Assembly (NCBI RefSeq): GCF_024679245.1
Contig: NC_090182.1
Coordinates: 26,307,274 to 26,371,273, forward strand
DNA: 64,000 nt
Origin: Pseudorasbora parva
Lineage: Eukaryota > Chordata > Actinopteri > Cypriniformes > Gobionidae
Direction: 5' to 3'
Shown here in pieces: positions 1 to 10,921 of this stretch; position 1 is the first letter of the stretch, and each line of letters starts with the position of its first letter. Under the pieces are notes generated by a model. It worked only from the letters and a program-made list of their open reading frames with translations, made no database searches and was not told the origin of the DNA. Position numbers and translations under genes: made by a program.

Positions 1-1117
1 ACATCTCAAATGGTGCATAAGTGTAGCATTTATTTAAAAAACTAGGGAGCCACCCTGCTGGAAGCTGGTCTGGCTAATCTCAAAGAGTTTTTCAACACCA
101 CCAAAGCAGTAATTACTTAAGGTATGCAGGCAACTTCCTGGTAACATGGACCAGCTGTTGCTAAGTGAGGCGTTTTTAACATCTATTCAACACATGAGTT
201 TAAAGGGTTTAGCAGCCGTAAAATATATATATTTTTTGTGAAGTTGGCGGTTGTTTCAAAGGCTTTTGATTTGGCTATAGGGTTAGGACAGGCATCTTAG
301 TAGGTTTGAGAGACTGGCGACGCCTCTGCTGTGGTGAAGATAATCGTTTTAGACAGCGCGTATAAATGTGTCCTGCCAGTATATATTTTTTAAGTTGAGC
401 TGCATTCCTGATAGTGTTAATCAAATAATACTGCTCAGTCTTGCAAGCTAAGCCCTTTACGTTTTGTACTTGAATCCAATAATTAATTTCCTAATGCCCT
501 TCATTGCTGTCGCAACCTTTTAGATGGTAACTTTATTTGGGCACGTGATGCAGTAATTCTGCTCTTACCACATAATTGCAGAGCACCAGGGCAGTGCTGG
601 GGAGGAGCTCTTGGAGTTTAATGCTGGGTCTACGTTGAAGCCTTTTTAGTCGAAGCTGTTTTAGTGGGAGTTCTTGTAATCAAATTTCACTCTTTTTCTT
701 TTCGTTCCTCAATTATTGTTGTACTTCACCATTACAAACAATGAATTTACGGTGCAGTCCATATCCTTAAAGTAATCAAAATGGACAATTATTTTTTAAA
801 TTAAATATTGCAGCTTTTATTATAAATGATTTTTCCGTGCACATTATTATTTTGGTAATTCATGTGCCTTCGTGATTTTTAATCAAACCAACTTCCCATC
901 TCTCTTCTTTTTCTCTTATGATGTTAACTTGCACAAGGGCAGGACAACCTGTCACTAACATGACCATCACAGCAATGGCAAACCACAATGATCAATCAAT
1001 TCCCCATGGCGAAATGAAGTTCTGCCCATTTTTAAAAAAAAACTTGTTTGAGAAGGTTTTTCATTTTGTCCACAACAGGGAAGAAAAGTATTTCGCAAAT
1101 TCTGTTTCATTCCGACA
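1..1117. other. Unannotated AT-rich DNA
   Basis: No credible exon, RNA gene or paired transposon ends. The short open frame from 918 has no family resemblance. Confidence 0.5.
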
Positions 1118-1320
1118 TTAAAGGGTCACCGAAAACTAAAAATGTTTTCACTCATTTACCCATGTCAATTCAAAACCATTTGACGTTATTTCTTCTGATA
1201 TGAAGAATCATTTCATTATATGAAGATAAAAATATGCAGTGAAGGTTTCCATTCAAGAAAGAACTCTAGCTTTGGAACAACATGATGATGGTTTTCATTT
1301 CGGATGCACTGTCCCTTTAA
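1118..1320. mobile_element. TTAA-flanked MITE, short diverged copy
   Basis: TTAA at 1118-1121 and 1317-1320 bracket a 195-bp body beginning AGGGTCACCG and ending ACTGTCCCT. The internal phrase 'aaaaactaaaaatgttttca' and the TTAA-AGGG ends resemble the commoner TTAAAGGGTTAGTTCACCC family seen at 31026, 48115 and elsewhere. Confidence 0.6.
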
Positions 1321-1888
1321 TTTGGTTTCATTAGCCCTAATTTATTGTAACGTTTCAGTTATATGAAATGTAAATTTTCTGACTGTAAATTTTCTTTCTA
1401 AATGTAAATTGACATCCTTGCTTGCTTAGTCTTTTTCTATTTACATACATAGCCACTTCTCAGACAGCGTGCGAATGCTGAATTGAGCTCTCCTTCACAT
1501 CTTTTTGTGCTTGAACCAAGCTGCAGCACTCCTCTCAGAAACTGAAGCCTTCGCACTTTGATCGCCCCCAGGTGGCCGGTCCCAGTATAGCCGCCCCTCT
1601 TTGTTTTCTAATGGACTCGAGGCAAACTAAACAATCAAATTACACTTCAAATATTTTCCCGCCAAAGTTTGTTTATGTCATTGTAGGCAGTTATCATCAC
1701 GAGGATTTCATTTCAAGTGTTCGGTTTTTAAATAAGTTTAGTTTTAGTTAGATATTTGATGCTATAAATACGGGGGGGTGTGACCTCATGATTGAGTGAA
1801 GTTGTCACTGAGGCATTAATGGACTTTTTTTGGGATTTTTGGGAGCGGATTGGAGCTTTAGCTTTAATTTCTACATTTCCATAACACT

Positions 1889-2542
1889 AGGGCTGAAACG
1901 ATTCCTTGAGAAACACGAATTGGTGGGTAAAGTAAAAAAAAAGTAACATTCTCAAAATTATGGCTGGATGGGAAATAAATCTTTTAATAATGACGCGGGA
2001 CTCTCATTTCATGGTAAAAGGCATTCTTTGTCATTCTTTAACTTTCGGTTTCATCTAATTTCAAGACCAGAGGCTGCAACGCGAGAGAGACCGGCATCAA
2101 CACTGGTCTCGCTATTTTTAAATGAAGACGAATGTGTGTTGAGATGCGATTCTGATTATTTAAGCTTCATTTGTGGCAGTTTGTGGACTCACGCGTCAGC
2201 TGAAGATAGACCAGCACTCAAAATACATAGGCTAATCATGAATGGAGTTTGCACATAAATCACTGTTATTGTGACATGTTTGTGAAATGTTTAATGGGAC
2301 TTTTTCAGAGCTGTGTGCTTTCATTGATTTGTGTAATTTAAAATCTCAATGGTATCTCTCATTTTCAGAAATACCATTTTTAATAATTTTTCTAAAAAGG
2401 AAACAAATTAGTTGTTCATTTTAAGATACCCGTCTTATTTTCTCTTGTTTATTAACTTGCTCTTTAATAAAGAAAAAAGTACTTATCCGATTAATCGATG
2501 GAAAACTACTCGATTACTAAAATATTCGATAGCTACAGCCCT
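1889..2542. mobile_element. AGGGCTGAAACG...CTACAGCCCT element
   Basis: The ends AGGGCTG and CAGCCCT are inverted, with the fish-typical 'ctcgattactaaaatattcg' just inside the right end. No open frame of note and no clear target duplication, so the superfamily is not assigned (hAT-like ends are plausible). Confidence 0.5.
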
Positions 2543-3323
2543 TTTTCACACAAACATAATTGATTGTTCTGCATATGTGAGAGTGTTGGTGGGCTTTTGA
2601 TATCGCGGCTGTACCGAAATCACTACTGTGCAGACTCCGGTCCCAAGATATCAGCGCCGTGTGGGGTGTCTGAAAGCTTTAACTCTGGTAAGCAGAAACG
2701 GATGAAGTCGCGTCGTCCATATTTTTTTTAAGTTCTATGGCTTGAAAGGACATTTATTTACACAAAATTACATCCAAAAATGCAAGTCTCTGTGAGTATC
2801 CAACTGTAATAAATAACATAGTCTGTTGTATGATATTTTAAGTGAAAATAAACAGAAATGCAGTGCTATTTTACATTTGATTATTCTTTTTCTCTAGCTG
2901 AAAATTAGTGTTAGACTTACCTGAAAAACACAGGAAGCAATGTTTATTTTATTTGTATGTTTGTTCTATTCTATATGTGCTGTTGCTTGTAATTTGATTA
3001 TTTGCTCTTATTTTATTACTGACAGTTTACTTGTCTTTAGCTATATTTGAAATATGAATTAGGCTAGTAGATTTTGGTGTCACAACCTTAGTAATTACGG
3101 AGCCTTGTTGACAAGCGCTATTTACACTAGCTCCGCCCAGCAATGCCTGGTTCAGCCAACAACCAAGATTAAAAAAAAGATGTGATTGTTATAACATCTC
3201 CAGTGGCATAATAGATTGTACGGTTTATGCAACTAGCTTTTGACGAGATAGCCCTAGGGTTGAATCTGCCTTTTGACGAGCTCGCTCCTCTCCCTTTTCC
3301 ATCACATGCATGATCATTCGAAT

Positions 3324-3386
3324 ATACTCCAGGGTTTAGCATAAAAATTAGCATATGGCTTTGCATCAGTAGAAACCCTGGAGTAT
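3324..3386. repeat. Inverted repeat, 14-bp perfect arms
   Basis: ATACTCCAGGGTTT at 3324-3337 pairs with its complement at 3373-3386, with a 35-nt spacer and partly paired flanks. It is likely the core of an old fold-back element. Confidence 0.5.
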
Positions 3387-3966
3387 AGTCAAATGATTGT
3401 GCTTCCCCCCCCTCATATCCCCCTGAGACGAGAGATTTAAGCATTTTATTTCTGAAAAAAATTCCTCCCGTGACGCGTTAGCGAGAGGCTAAAGACTACA
3501 GCCAGCAGAGGGAGCCATTTCCTCATGTTTTCAACCCGCACATGGGGGATGAGAGGTCGCACTCACAGCAAAGGTCGCAGCTGCCAGCATTAATTTAAAC
3601 GGATTCTAAGCAATGTAAGTGTTTTAACTTCTCAAATTAATTCCTATGAAAGTTAAGCTTACAAAGGCATGAACTGAAAATGCGCCAGACTGAACTCACG
3701 TTGTGAATGTATGCCGCGAATGTGGTCGCGATTACCTCAGCTCTCATCACGAGAGCTCATCAGCTCATTTATGACATTAAATGTAGTCTGACTCCTGCAG
3801 CGTTAGTCCTGTGAGACTCAAGCAACAGGCAACTCGATCGTTATATTGAACACACACATTCAGTATTTAATTGTAGTGCCTGTTCTCTCAGTCACAGTAA
3901 TCCAGTAGTGGTGGCTTTGGGAATGGCCTCACAGGAGAGCGAAGCATTCTGGGAGTTGTAGTCTTT

Positions 3967-4108
3967 CATCCTCATGAGACAAAAATACATTTTCTGTCTT
4001 TTCTCAGTCTAGAAGGCACCAAATTCAAAAATAATTTCACATTTCTACTACAATAATGACCCAGTTTAAATACAGATTCATCTTTCCAGCGCTGAAGTAC
4101 CCCTTTAA
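3967..4108 (-). mobile_element. End fragment of TTAAAGGGGTACTTCAG element
   Basis: Reverse-strand reading from TTAA at 4105-4108 matches the element starting at 34369 for about 130 bp: shared AAACTGG, GTAGAAATGTGAAATTATTT, TTTGGTGCCTT and GAAAAGACAGA. The other end was not located, so this may be a truncated copy. Confidence 0.65.
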
Positions 4109-4167
4109 GCATGCAGCTACAACATGCACTTTTACATGCATGTCTTTGGTTGGTGCAAATTTGTCAT

Positions 4168-4184
4168 CCCCCCCCCCCCCCCCC
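4168..4184. repeat. Poly-C tract, 17 bp
   Basis: Seventeen consecutive C. Homopolymer length here is uncertain in any assembly. Confidence 0.9.
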
Positions 4185-5705
4185 ACCACAAGACTTTGCA
4201 CACACATAGCTCTGATGGCACTGACTTTAGCCATTTCTTTTATGATGAGCTGCTTTACTATCTTGTCTCTTTTTTTTTATAGTGTAACTCTCCAATAACT
4301 TGTTGGTGGCATTAGGCTAAATCGTGCTGCTGGCAGCATGAGAGCTATAGATACCAGGAGTAATAGACCAATATAATGATAGCATGCTCTGATATTCCCA
4401 CAGGTCTTGTAGTATTACTGAAGTCAGCATATTCTCAGGCCCTGCTATAGTGTTTGCTTCAAGTATCTTTTTGTATTGCTCGTAAATAACGTTTGCGTGG
4501 CCACTGTGCCTGTAGTAAACAGTGTTGTTAATGTTATTGCAGTTTTTCAATAGTTGTCCATGTTATCTGGGAAGGGTGCCTTCAATTTGAAAATCAAAGT
4601 TTGCCTGAGCTTTATAGGTGGGAATCTTCTAACTGCATTCTTGGGAAAGTCATTAAAAATAGTGTTTGGAGGGTGGTGTTGAGACCTGTTTTGGGAAAAT
4701 CCTGTTGGTATAGTCTCTGACAGGAATGCAAAATCTTGGTCGGTTTGATGTTTTCTTGAAGATAGTGGCCTGTTGTGTCCTGGCTTTGGTCTGGAGGAAA
4801 TGTGATAGCATTCAAGTTCGAATCTCTTTTGCAAAAATGAAAGTATAATATAAACATATTCAGATGGTTTAATTGTTCACTTGTTGAGTACTGGTCCATT
4901 TTTTTGCAGCCTAATAGGGCTGCACCATAATGGTTAAACTGATAAACGATTATTTTGCCCAAATTATAGGCCCAATTGCGATTATTAATCACAGTTATTC
5001 TCGTTTGAGAAATTTCTTTACATTTCATCAAAATTCTTTCCCTTTCACTTGAGCACAAATCAGGAGAACTTGTACGCAAGGTTTATTATTATTTTATGGT
5101 TTCCTGATTCATTATATTTAGATACAGTAACACACTCTTCATTATGAAAACTAGTAAAACCTTAAGAAGCTTCCCTCAAAAGCAAAAATTCCTAAAAATC
5201 ATTTAAACTTTTTTCCTCCCATTAAAACAGCCAAATACTTTGTATTGTAAAACACAGAGCTAGCATAAGTGCATTAATTCAGAAACCACAATCGCAAACA
5301 ATATAAGTCTAGATTCATATTTAAATTTATTACAGTTTAATACAGATGCTTACAGTTTGCTTACAGATTTGTGGCCTTGCAACCTTGTGAAGGAACACAG
5401 ATGGGCTGTATCACACTAACACTTTTATTTGAGCAGATTATCACAATGAACATTCTTAAACTTCAACATACATGTTTGTCTTTAGATCACTGATGCTTAT
5501 TGTTGCCAGGTTGGAACGATTAAGGAAAATGTCGGGCTGAAATGTTTCTATTTTAATAAAAAAAAAGCTCTAATTGGGACACACTTGTGTTAAACTAGCA
5601 ACCTCAAGCTTGAGAGCTTATGGAGGTTTGTTAAACGGCAGCACGTGTAGAAATACATGAATGTTCACCAGATGACTTGAATAGCTATGTTTGGAAAGAA
5701 TCATT
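4185..5705. other. Unannotated DNA with repeat fragments
   Basis: No gene seen. 'agggctgcaccataatggtt' near 4916 looks like one end of an AGGGCTGCA-type transposon whose other end I could not place. Minus-strand open frames in 4547-5079 have no recognisable domain. Confidence 0.4.
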
Positions 5706-6386
5706 GGGTGCGTTTACATGGACACCAGTAAGCTGATAACTTAAAAAAAATCAGCTTATTGAAATAACCAGTTTTCCCCGTTTACATGCGAACCAGTAAA
5801 CAGACAACGCAAGTTAACCACGTTTACATGACTTGTATAAACCGGGTTATTCCTTGTAGTGACGTCAAAAATAATAACGTCCGCATATCTGAGTTTTTCA
5901 AATGTTACGTCAGTTGTGATGTTAAATAAAGCGTGCGCCGTGTCAGCGGGAGATTTACGGCTCATATTATCCCTTATGCAGTTATGCAGCGTTTTGACTG
6001 AACCTCTTCTAGGCTACTTCTGCTGCATGAGAAAAGAGAACACCTCTTTACAATTTTCTGGGTCTTAAACGAGTCTGCGTTTGTGATATATGTCCTTATT
6101 TCATGCAAAACGCTAGCGCGCTCTGTCTGGATGCATTTAAATCTGTTCTAAGTTTGCTTTTTTGTCACCTATCACACATGTGCCACTCCAATAAGCTTAC
6201 AGGAAGCAGGTTAATGCGTTTACATCGAGGTAAGAGGAAGAAAACTACCTGCCCCGACCAGTTTATGTTTACGCCGTTTATGACATTACTCCGATAAAAG
6301 AAAACGGGTTACCGCGTTTACATGACCATGTTCATTGTCGGCTTATTCGGCATAATCGGCTTAATAACGTGCATGTAAATGCACCC
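5706..6386. mobile_element. 681-bp MITE with GGGTGCGTTTACATG ends, ATT duplication
   Basis: Left end GGGTGCGTTTACATG and right end CATGTAAATGCACCC are inverted with one mismatch. ATT flanks both sides (5703-5705, 6387-6389). Subterminal 'gtttacatg' recurs several times. A 3-bp duplication and GGGTGC ends suggest a PIF/Harbinger-like non-autonomous element, the same terminal style as 57380-58209. Confidence 0.7.
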
Positions 6387-6462
6387 ATTGTTGAATGAGT
6401 AGGATGTTTTTGTTGGGGGATTGAAAGATAATTACAATTTCAATTTCGGTGTTCGTTTTTGC

Positions 6463-7837
6463 TAGCCTGACGTGGTCATACTCATAGACAGTAAAAGAAA
6501 TGGACAGAGCGATCCCATTGACGTTAACGGCGAAATAATGAAGTCAACCTAGGAGCACTCACTTCCTGATGGCTGAGCGAACTGCGCCGGCTCAGACTGA
6601 GCTTGACGACGTAGATGTGACGTGAGCCTCCTGTCTGACAGCTGTAGGTCTTCTAGTAGATGTGGAAAGTGAAAGCTGAATCACATTGTTTAAATATTTT
6701 CTCCCGTTGCTTTTGGCTCACTATGGGCTTCTCCCCATTCTTCTCCCTTGACTTTATCAGACTTTGTCTCCACGTCCCCCCGACTGTCTCATAGACAGTA
6801 AAAGATTGCCTGCGAGCGTCTCCTCAGGTCTATACGGTAATTTCTCAACTGTGCGACAGAGTCGTGTTGGTTATGACGTAATCGTTAGCCTATTTTTACA
6901 AAAACAGCTTCTGCGGGCGATAGTGTAAGATACAAGGTAACGGAGCCTTTTATGCATTGTCGTGTTTCTTTAGAAATAAACAATGGACAAATGGAGTCTG
7001 TAAACGTCTCAGATGTAAAGTTATTCACTGTCAAAGTGACTCAAAAATGAATGGGAGTCAATGGGATGCTAACAGCAGGTGATGGCTTGGTTAGCAATGG
7101 CAGCCCCTAGGGGTGGAACGCTTTTCGAGCGCTAGATTACCCCCTTGGTCATACTCAATTCTAGTCAGAATATGAGTCTGAAACTGCTCCATTGGGCTGT
7201 GATTATGAGGCGTGTTTCAACCGAACTAGGAAAGACATCAATTGGACAGACCTACAACCAATCAGAGCAACGAAGGGACGCATAACGTTACTTGTCAAAT
7301 GTCAACAGAGCTCAACTGCACTGTGATGCCAAGTCCGCATTTTTTCCGCGGGTTCTTTTCTATGTCTGCGGGTTGAAGCGACTATTATGTGATATATAGA
7401 CCCTGGAGTGCGAATTTTAGCAGGCAACATTGCCACAATAACACACATTTTGCTCCCCAAACGCCATTTTTTCACCGGAGAACCCCCCTAGTAGTTGCCG
7501 CGTTTTGTTGTAAAAACTTGGCAACCCTGTCTGCACGCGCGCTGAAATCAGGCTGGAATACACGATCATTTCTGAGAGAAATTGTAATGGTGAATGCATA
7601 CAAACAAGCTCTCCGTTTAGGATTCAAACAAACATAATCCAAGCCCCTTTGATGACGTGCATGATTACATTACTGTTGATCATCTGTCCGTCATCATCTA
7701 AAGCCCGCCCTGATGATTTCATTGGTCCGAACAGTTTCTGTTTGGGGATAATTACTCCTCTATGGAGCAAGGCCAGACCGAATTGCCCGACCTAAAATTT
7801 TTGTGGGCGGGGCTAAGTTCGGCTGGCATCCAGGCTA
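6463..7837. mobile_element. TAGCCTG...CAGGCTA element with near-perfect 9-bp duplication, itself interrupted
   Basis: The ends TAGCCTG and CAGGCTA are inverted. The flanking 9-mers are CGTTTTTGC (6454-6462) and CATTTTTGC (7838-7846), 8 of 9 identical. The body is split by a 661-bp insertion (6485-7145). Ends and duplication length match the helicase-bearing elements at 14128, 21587 and 32210, so they probably share a transposase. Confidence 0.6.
6485..7145. mobile_element. Insertion flanked by 12-bp direct repeats (retroposon-like)
   Basis: TGGTCATACTCA occurs at 6473-6484 and 7146-7157, bracketing a segment that begins tagacagtaaaagaaatgg. A 12-bp direct repeat and no inverted ends suggest retroposition. 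The phrase 'catagacagtaaaaga' recurs at 6790. No open frame; family not identified. Confidence 0.5.
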
Positions 7838-9148
7838 CATTTTTGCATTTATAAGAACACAAACCTTTTTTCCAGGAACCATAAATAGAAGAAATCTCCA
7901 CATTCCAACTTTTTTGACCAATTTAGTGTAAAATAATAATGTTACTTTTATTCTGATTATTACAGTCTTGGGAAACATCTTGGAATGCTGCTTTCCTGAA
8001 GGACCTCATAAAAATAATAGCTGGATGCGCTGCCGGTTTCAGAGTGAAACTTGGCACTTTTGCGTGCACACAGTTTGTGGTTCAGTGAAGCACTGTATCA
8101 TGGGCTGCATGTGTGTGGATTAGCAGTGCTTTTCTGGAGCTTATATTTATTTAAATAAATCGCAGCATGCTTGGTTTGACAGACGTATTAAGCTATTTCA
8201 TAATATCAATTTATTTCGATATATTGTGCATCTCTATTTTGTTACCAATGCAAGATAGCAGGAATGACAAAGAACAATCTGAGTTTATTTGTTTCAGTTA
8301 GACTTCAGAGTAGCTGTTGACACATCTGCTGTACGTCAGGTCCTGTTTGACAGGATTTTGTTATCTGGTGTGCTGTCACTTTTTTCTCGGAGCATTTATA
8401 GCGGGTCCTTCCTCTTCAGTAGTTAAAGGTGAAGTCAGAGAGCTTCCTTTGGTGCATATGATGCTCTCTTAGGAAAGACTTTGCCTCTTTGAAGCAAACC
8501 CCTGAGGAGATCTGAAGATGGAGCTGTGTGGATGTTATTAACCATGGCTTAGCCAAAGAACATTGCAAATGTTTGATGTGTGAGGGTCCTTTTTCTCTAC
8601 TCTCTGTAGGTTTCCACAATCTGCAATCATTTGTTTAATAATTTCTGCAATATTGCGAAACATCTGTGGGATGTTTCGTTTTCCCTTTATACTATATTTT
8701 TCATTTTATTCTTGGGTGGGTTTTTTGTGTGTGGAAACAATGTAAAAATGTGTGTGGGTGAATGTGAGCTACAGGGAAATAACATGAACTCGGATTCAAA
8801 CTCTGGTGACTTGTACTTTCAATTGGCTGCATCACAACTGTAGCATTGTTGTGATGAAATGGAAGTAGCAACAGAAATTTCTCCTGGGATGTGACGTACA
8901 CACAAGTAAAATGGATTATCCAAAAAGAAAAGAAAATCAAGTTATGAATGAGATTTTAGTAACACTTTAGTTTAGGGTCCAATTCTTATATTAAGTAGTT
9001 GTTTATTAGCATGCAGTACATATACATGCCTTATTCTACATGACTATATACTATATCCCTTAATCCTGTCAATACCTAAACTTAACAACCACCTTACCAA
9101 CTATTAGGAGTTATCTGAGGCAGAAGTATTTAAAGGTAGGAAAGGTAT
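7838..9148. other. No gene; diverged repeat at the right side
   Basis: 7847-8940 shows nothing recognisable. From about 8957 'aacactttagtttagggtcc' starts a common fish dispersed repeat that runs into the hAT insertion at 9157. Confidence 0.45.
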
Positions 9149-9156
9149 TTGTTTGA

Positions 9157-10913
9157 CAGTGTTGTGCAAGTTACTTCCAAACTGTAATATATTATAGATT
9201 ACTTACTACTGCTATTTAAAAGTAATTCATTACACTACAATATTACTGTCTCAGAATTGTAATGCGTTACATTACTCCTGTATTACTTTTGAGTTACTTT
9301 CACCAAAATAACTACAGAAGTAGCTCTTAACATTATAAGATGTAGACAGAGAGCATTTTACATCCAGTAGAAGGCGATATGATGAAGAATAATGACATGG
9401 GCCATCCAGGCTAACAATAGAGAATTGGCAAAAAAGTGAATGCTCAAGACAATGCAAGAAATCATGACGATCCATCTCTGTTATAAGTATTATTTTAAAG
9501 GTAAAGTGATTATCTGGCAATATCTGGGAATAGCTTAGGTCTGTTCATAGACACAACAGAACTAAGTTATGACAATATGCGCATTTGTTATTTTCTTATT
9601 GTTGCGACATAGTTGCGAGATAGCCTAGTTATTTCGGTTTTAGAAAAAGGTTGTATTTGACTGCATTTGCATTTGACTAGCCTACGTTCTTGTCCTCATC
9701 TCTGATAAACTAAGCAATACGCATCCATCTCGCGAATGTACAGTAGGGATGAGACGGTGTGGACATTTTCCCACCGGTTAATCAAAGTGTGATGACATCA
9801 CCGGTATCTGGGCTTTTAAATCACTAGTCTATTTAACCGAAAGGAACATGCGCACTGCCGCTTGGGCATTAATAACGGGAGGAGTGGATGCAAAGCGAGT
9901 GCTTTCAATGAATTCCTATAAAAGTTAAGCTTCCATATGAACTGAAAACGCGCCAGTGCGCGCACACAGTGAATGACAGCTCGTTAGTAAATGCGCGCTC
10001 TGTCTGCGGCCAAGCAGATTTTTAGTTTCGGTTTAAAATTAGCCTATTATTCTTAATGAAATACACAACACAATGACAAACCCCCTTTAATAGGCGCTTT
10101 TACATTTTACTTTGAAACCAAATCTTCCGCGATCATCTGTCAGCTCAAGATCACATTTTCGGTTCATGCTTCCGTTTTTATTTGAACGGCCTGTTCTCTA
10201 ACTGAACTAAATTACTTTATTGCTATAAAAAATCTAAACGACGGTGTCACGGTGTGCAGTAGTCTTATTCTGTCATCTTCACCCAAGTGTTGTTTATAGG
10301 CATTAGGCCTATAGTTTGGCTCTGCAGCGCGCGTCTTGTCTCTCGTCCGTTCTTCGATGCGCTTGCCGTTGTGCTATTCTTTGAAACGACAGAGCCTTTA
10401 AACCTTCTTTAGCCACTTTTCCACCGGCCAGCGCGAGCACAGAGACTGAAATCATGCCTGCGGTACTTCTGTAAAATCCGCAATAAACACGTACGCCTTC
10501 ACTGGACTATGTCACACCATATCCAAAAGTACACCAGCAAGAGGGAGATGAATTGAAGTACTGAATTGAAGGAAAATGAAGTAAATCGTTATACAAAAAT
10601 ATATCAGAAGCTGTCAGTTAGTATTTAATTACTAACCTGGACACCACACGCGGCTATTGAATGACCACGAACAGGTAATAACTTGCATTTTTCATGCGTT
10701 AATGTATCACGCCTTTTTTTCCTTTTCCTTTTTATTGTATTTCTTTTCTTTTTGGGGGGGGGGGGGGGGGGGGGTAACGCACGCGTTACTGGAAATGTAC
10801 CGAGTAAAATATTACTGAAAATTGATTAGTAATGCCTTACACTACTGCGTTACAGCAAAAAGTAATACGTTACTGTAATGTATTACTTTTGTAATGCGTT
10901 ACTCCCAACACTG
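9157..10913. mobile_element. hAT-like non-autonomous element, perfect 8-bp duplication
   Basis: Begins CAGTGTTGTGCAAGTTACTT and ends AATGCGTTACTCCCAACACTG. TTGTTTGA is perfectly duplicated at 9149-9156 and 10914-10921. An 8-bp duplication and CAGTGTTG ends are diagnostic of the hAT superfamily. The 1757-bp body has no transposase frame. The middle (about 9735-10500) appears to be a further insertion and shares a stretch around 'cctataaaagttaagctt' with 3640-3700. Confidence 0.85.
10754..10774. repeat. Poly-G tract, 21 bp
   Basis: Twenty-one consecutive G inside the hAT-like element, preceded by a pyrimidine-rich run. It could form a G-quadruplex, and its true length is uncertain. Confidence 0.9.
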
Positions 10914-10921
10914 TTGTTTGA

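Noticed and set aside
4547..5079. Two overlapping minus-strand frames of 95 and 155 codons
   Set aside because: They overlap in different frames, have no recognisable family, and run into transposon-end-like sequence.
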